64,000 nt of DNA from Paenimyroides ummariense. Lineage in GTDB: Bacteria; Bacteroidota; Bacteroidia; Flavobacteriales; Flavobacteriaceae. Each line of letters starts with the position of its first letter. Within the stretch, counting starts at the first letter, position 1. A program made the translations under genes and the position numbers. The stretch covers positions 1 through 64,000 of the forward strand of contig NZ_FOVI01000016.1 in NCBI RefSeq assembly GCF_900115115.1, read 5' to 3'. Positions 62,832 to 64,000 of this stretch are shown piece after piece. A model generated the notes under the pieces. That model did no database searches, was not told the origin of the DNA, and saw only the letters and a list, made by a program, of their open reading frames with translations.

Positions 62832-63075
62832 ATTACTTCTCTTTTGTGTTAATTTAACTTATTGTAAATCAATAATACTGTTATACTCAACAAGGTCTGA
62901 ATTATAAGGAAAATTACATCTTCACAAACAAAATTTGAATTTAGCATAGAACCATATCGGACAACCCTAGATTCATAATTTATAGTGTAACAGGTATAGA
63001 AGGTCTAACCACATACAATTGGGCATATATTATGTGGTTAGACTTCTAAAAAAAATGGAATAATTACTTTACAAA

Positions 63076-63516
63076 ATGCATTTTAATTTTAAAGACATTC
63101 ATATTGGTGAGGTTATTCTTAAATTAACCCAGGAAAAAGAAATAGACGAAGATCGTATCGTTAAATTCTTAAAAAAAACGCCTGGTGAAATAAAGAATAT
63201 GTATGAATCCAAAGATTTGAATTCTGATCTGCTTTTGTTGTGGAGTAAACTTTTGGGATACGACCTTTTCAGGCTTTATTCCCAGCACCTGCTTCTGTAT
63301 TCGTCTACCTATCTTGAGAAAAATAAGAAAAAGGAGAGTAATGTCCCACGATTTAAAAAGAACATCTACACCGTAGAAATAATTGAATTTATTGTGGAAC
63401 TTTTTCAGAACGGTGAAAAAACGGTAAACGAAATTGTAAAAGAATATAACATACCCAAAACAACGGTGATGCGTTGGATCCAGAAATACCAGAAACAAAA
63501 TGATACCCAATTATAA
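63076..63516 (+). CDS. HTH protein of a Flavobacteriales gene pair, first member
   Basis: A 146-residue protein. The first half (MHFNFKDIHIGEVILKLTQE) resembles the start of small HTH/XRE-like regulators. LDTE/LNSDLLLLWSKLLGYDLFRLYSQHLLLYS is typical of the family. The C-terminal part VEIIEFIVELFQNGEKTVNEIVKEYNIPKTTVMRWIQKYQKQ is a transposase-type (IS3 OrfA-like) HTH. I know such pairs from Chryseobacterium-like genomes, often called transposase. No transposase catalytic domain follows. It overlaps the next gene by 17 bases. Confidence 0.8.
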   Translation: MHFNFKDIHIGEVILKLTQEKEIDEDRIVKFLKKTPGEIKNMYESKDLNSDLLLLWSKLLGYDLFRLYSQHLLLYSSTYLEKNKKKESNVPRFKKNIYTVEIIEFIVELFQNGEKTVNEIVKEYNIPKTTVMRWIQKYQKQNDTQL

Positions 63517-63826
63517 AAAAATTTATACCGATCTGTTAGATAGAAAGTACCCCGAAAAGAAACAGGAATGTGAAAGTATACTGCAAAAACAAACAATTGG
63601 GTCTTTGGACGTAATTCGGTTAAACGAAATTATATTTAGTAATAAACACGAGTTGTTAAAGAAAAATCATTCGTTCAGGTCGTATGACAGGCGTACCGTG
63701 GTAAAGATTCTTAAATATCAGCAGGAACACGGCTTGAATAATATTCAATTGGCATCTCATTTTAAATTAAGCAGGAATACGGTTACGAAATGGAAAAATG
63801 AACAGATTTTCTGTGATGTGGAATGA
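63500..63826 (+). CDS. HTH protein of the pair, second member
   Basis: A 108-residue protein in another frame, overlapping the previous gene by 17 bases, so translation is probably coupled. MIPNYKKIYTDLLDRKYPEKKQECESILQKQTIGSLDVIRLNEIIF is the helical first part and RTVVKILKYQQEHGLNNIQLASHFKLSRNTVTKWKN the HTH (transposase-like). The tandem HTH pair looks like a regulator or a domesticated transposon module; I cannot decide. Confidence 0.8.
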   Translation: MIPNYKKIYTDLLDRKYPEKKQECESILQKQTIGSLDVIRLNEIIFSNKHELLKKNHSFRSYDRRTVVKILKYQQEHGLNNIQLASHFKLSRNTVTKWKNEQIFCDVE

Positions 63827-63831
63827 TTTGT

Positions 63832-64000
63832 TTAATTGATAGGGATGTTTATATAAATTTCAAAACCGTCTTCGGTATTAATCTTTACATTTCCTTTCAT
63901 ATTGGATATTCGGGAAATTATAGATTTTATACCTAAACCATTACTTTCTTTCTGCTTGTTAAATTTACCGTCGTTCTTGATTATCAGGGTAAACGAGTTA
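63832..64000 (-). CDS. sensor histidine kinase, C-terminal end (cut by the window)
   Basis: Only the last 55 residues are visible. They read LIIKNDGKFNKQKESNGLGI and SIISRISNMKGNVKINTEDG, then FEIYINIPIN. This is the G1/G2 region of a HATPase_c domain of the HisKA_3 kind, like the kinase at 60702. It converges on the HTH pair with 5 bases between. Confidence 0.88.
   Translation of the reverse strand, partial: NSFTLIIKNDGKFNKQKESNGLGIKSIISRISNMKGNVKINTEDGFEIYINIPIN

Noticed and set aside
1..64000. CRISPR arrays, tRNA, rRNA, complete insertion sequences or a plasmid origin
   Set aside because: I looked for regularly spaced repeats, tRNA-like arms and ends, and Rep or DDE genes on both strands; only the IS3 relic and the remnants listed were found.

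Overview
The window is AT-rich chromosomal DNA from a member of the Bacteroidota, most likely order Flavobacteriales (Weeksellaceae or Flavobacteriaceae). The evidence is a T9SS type A sorting domain, LytS/LytTR and TPR-type histidine kinases, Bacteroidota promoter motifs (TAnnTTTG), Spr/Spn-like signal peptides ending in 'AQ', and a pair of overlapping HTH genes of a kind I know from Chryseobacterium-like genomes. No rRNA, tRNA, CRISPR array or intact transposon was seen. Genus cannot be fixed from the sequence alone.

Layout. 1-2040: a broken fabF-type ketosynthase, then a nitroreductase facing an HxlR regulator. 2122-4871: an arsenic operon (arsR, a Cys-tailed DUF6428 gene, arsC, acr3) with the same operator-like palindrome at two places. 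5385-8961: a sulfane-sulfur operon (Crp/Fnr regulator, DUF202, persulfide dioxygenase-like MBL/rhodanese fusion, two YeeE/YedE-type half transporters) closed by a strong terminator. 9268-13768: isolated genes (DUF3050, tandem UspA, LuxR-type regulator) around a 1.4 kb graveyard of mobile-element remnants. 13880-18781: a run of small exported proteins, a papain-like protease, four tandem ankyrin-like paralogues, and a zinc-ribbon gene with a decayed copy on the other side of the array. 19030-24127: HEAT-repeat genes (one broken) and a MarR-controlled tripartite export operon. 24672-31354: a META-domain lipoprotein, an exonuclease/GIY-YIG fusion, and several hypothetical genes. 31928-47800: oxidoreductases, regulators, three intact serine hydrolases and two remnants of others, a LytS/LytTR two-component system, an aspartyl protease and a frameshifted Na+/H+ antiporter. 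48018-56965: an IS3 relic and a dense set of short-chain and medium-chain oxidoreductases, each facing an HxlR regulator. 57424-64000: exported proteins, two histidine kinases (one frameshifted, one cut by the window end) and the HTH pair.

Common themes. Five HxlR regulators sit head-to-head with oxidoreductase genes, and two of them share an operator-like 13-mer. Many loci are decaying: at least ten gene remnants are recognisable, including a partial duplication of the serine hydrolase 3' end and a vestigial zinc-ribbon gene. A leader-like repeat recurs at three distant places, each time just upstream of a minus-strand gene.

The best candidate for an undescribed system is the 13.9-18.8 kb island of exported proteins: a secreted Cys protease plus a tandem array of periplasmic ankyrin-like proteins, which resembles an immunity-gene array. 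That reading is an inference, not something the sequence proves.
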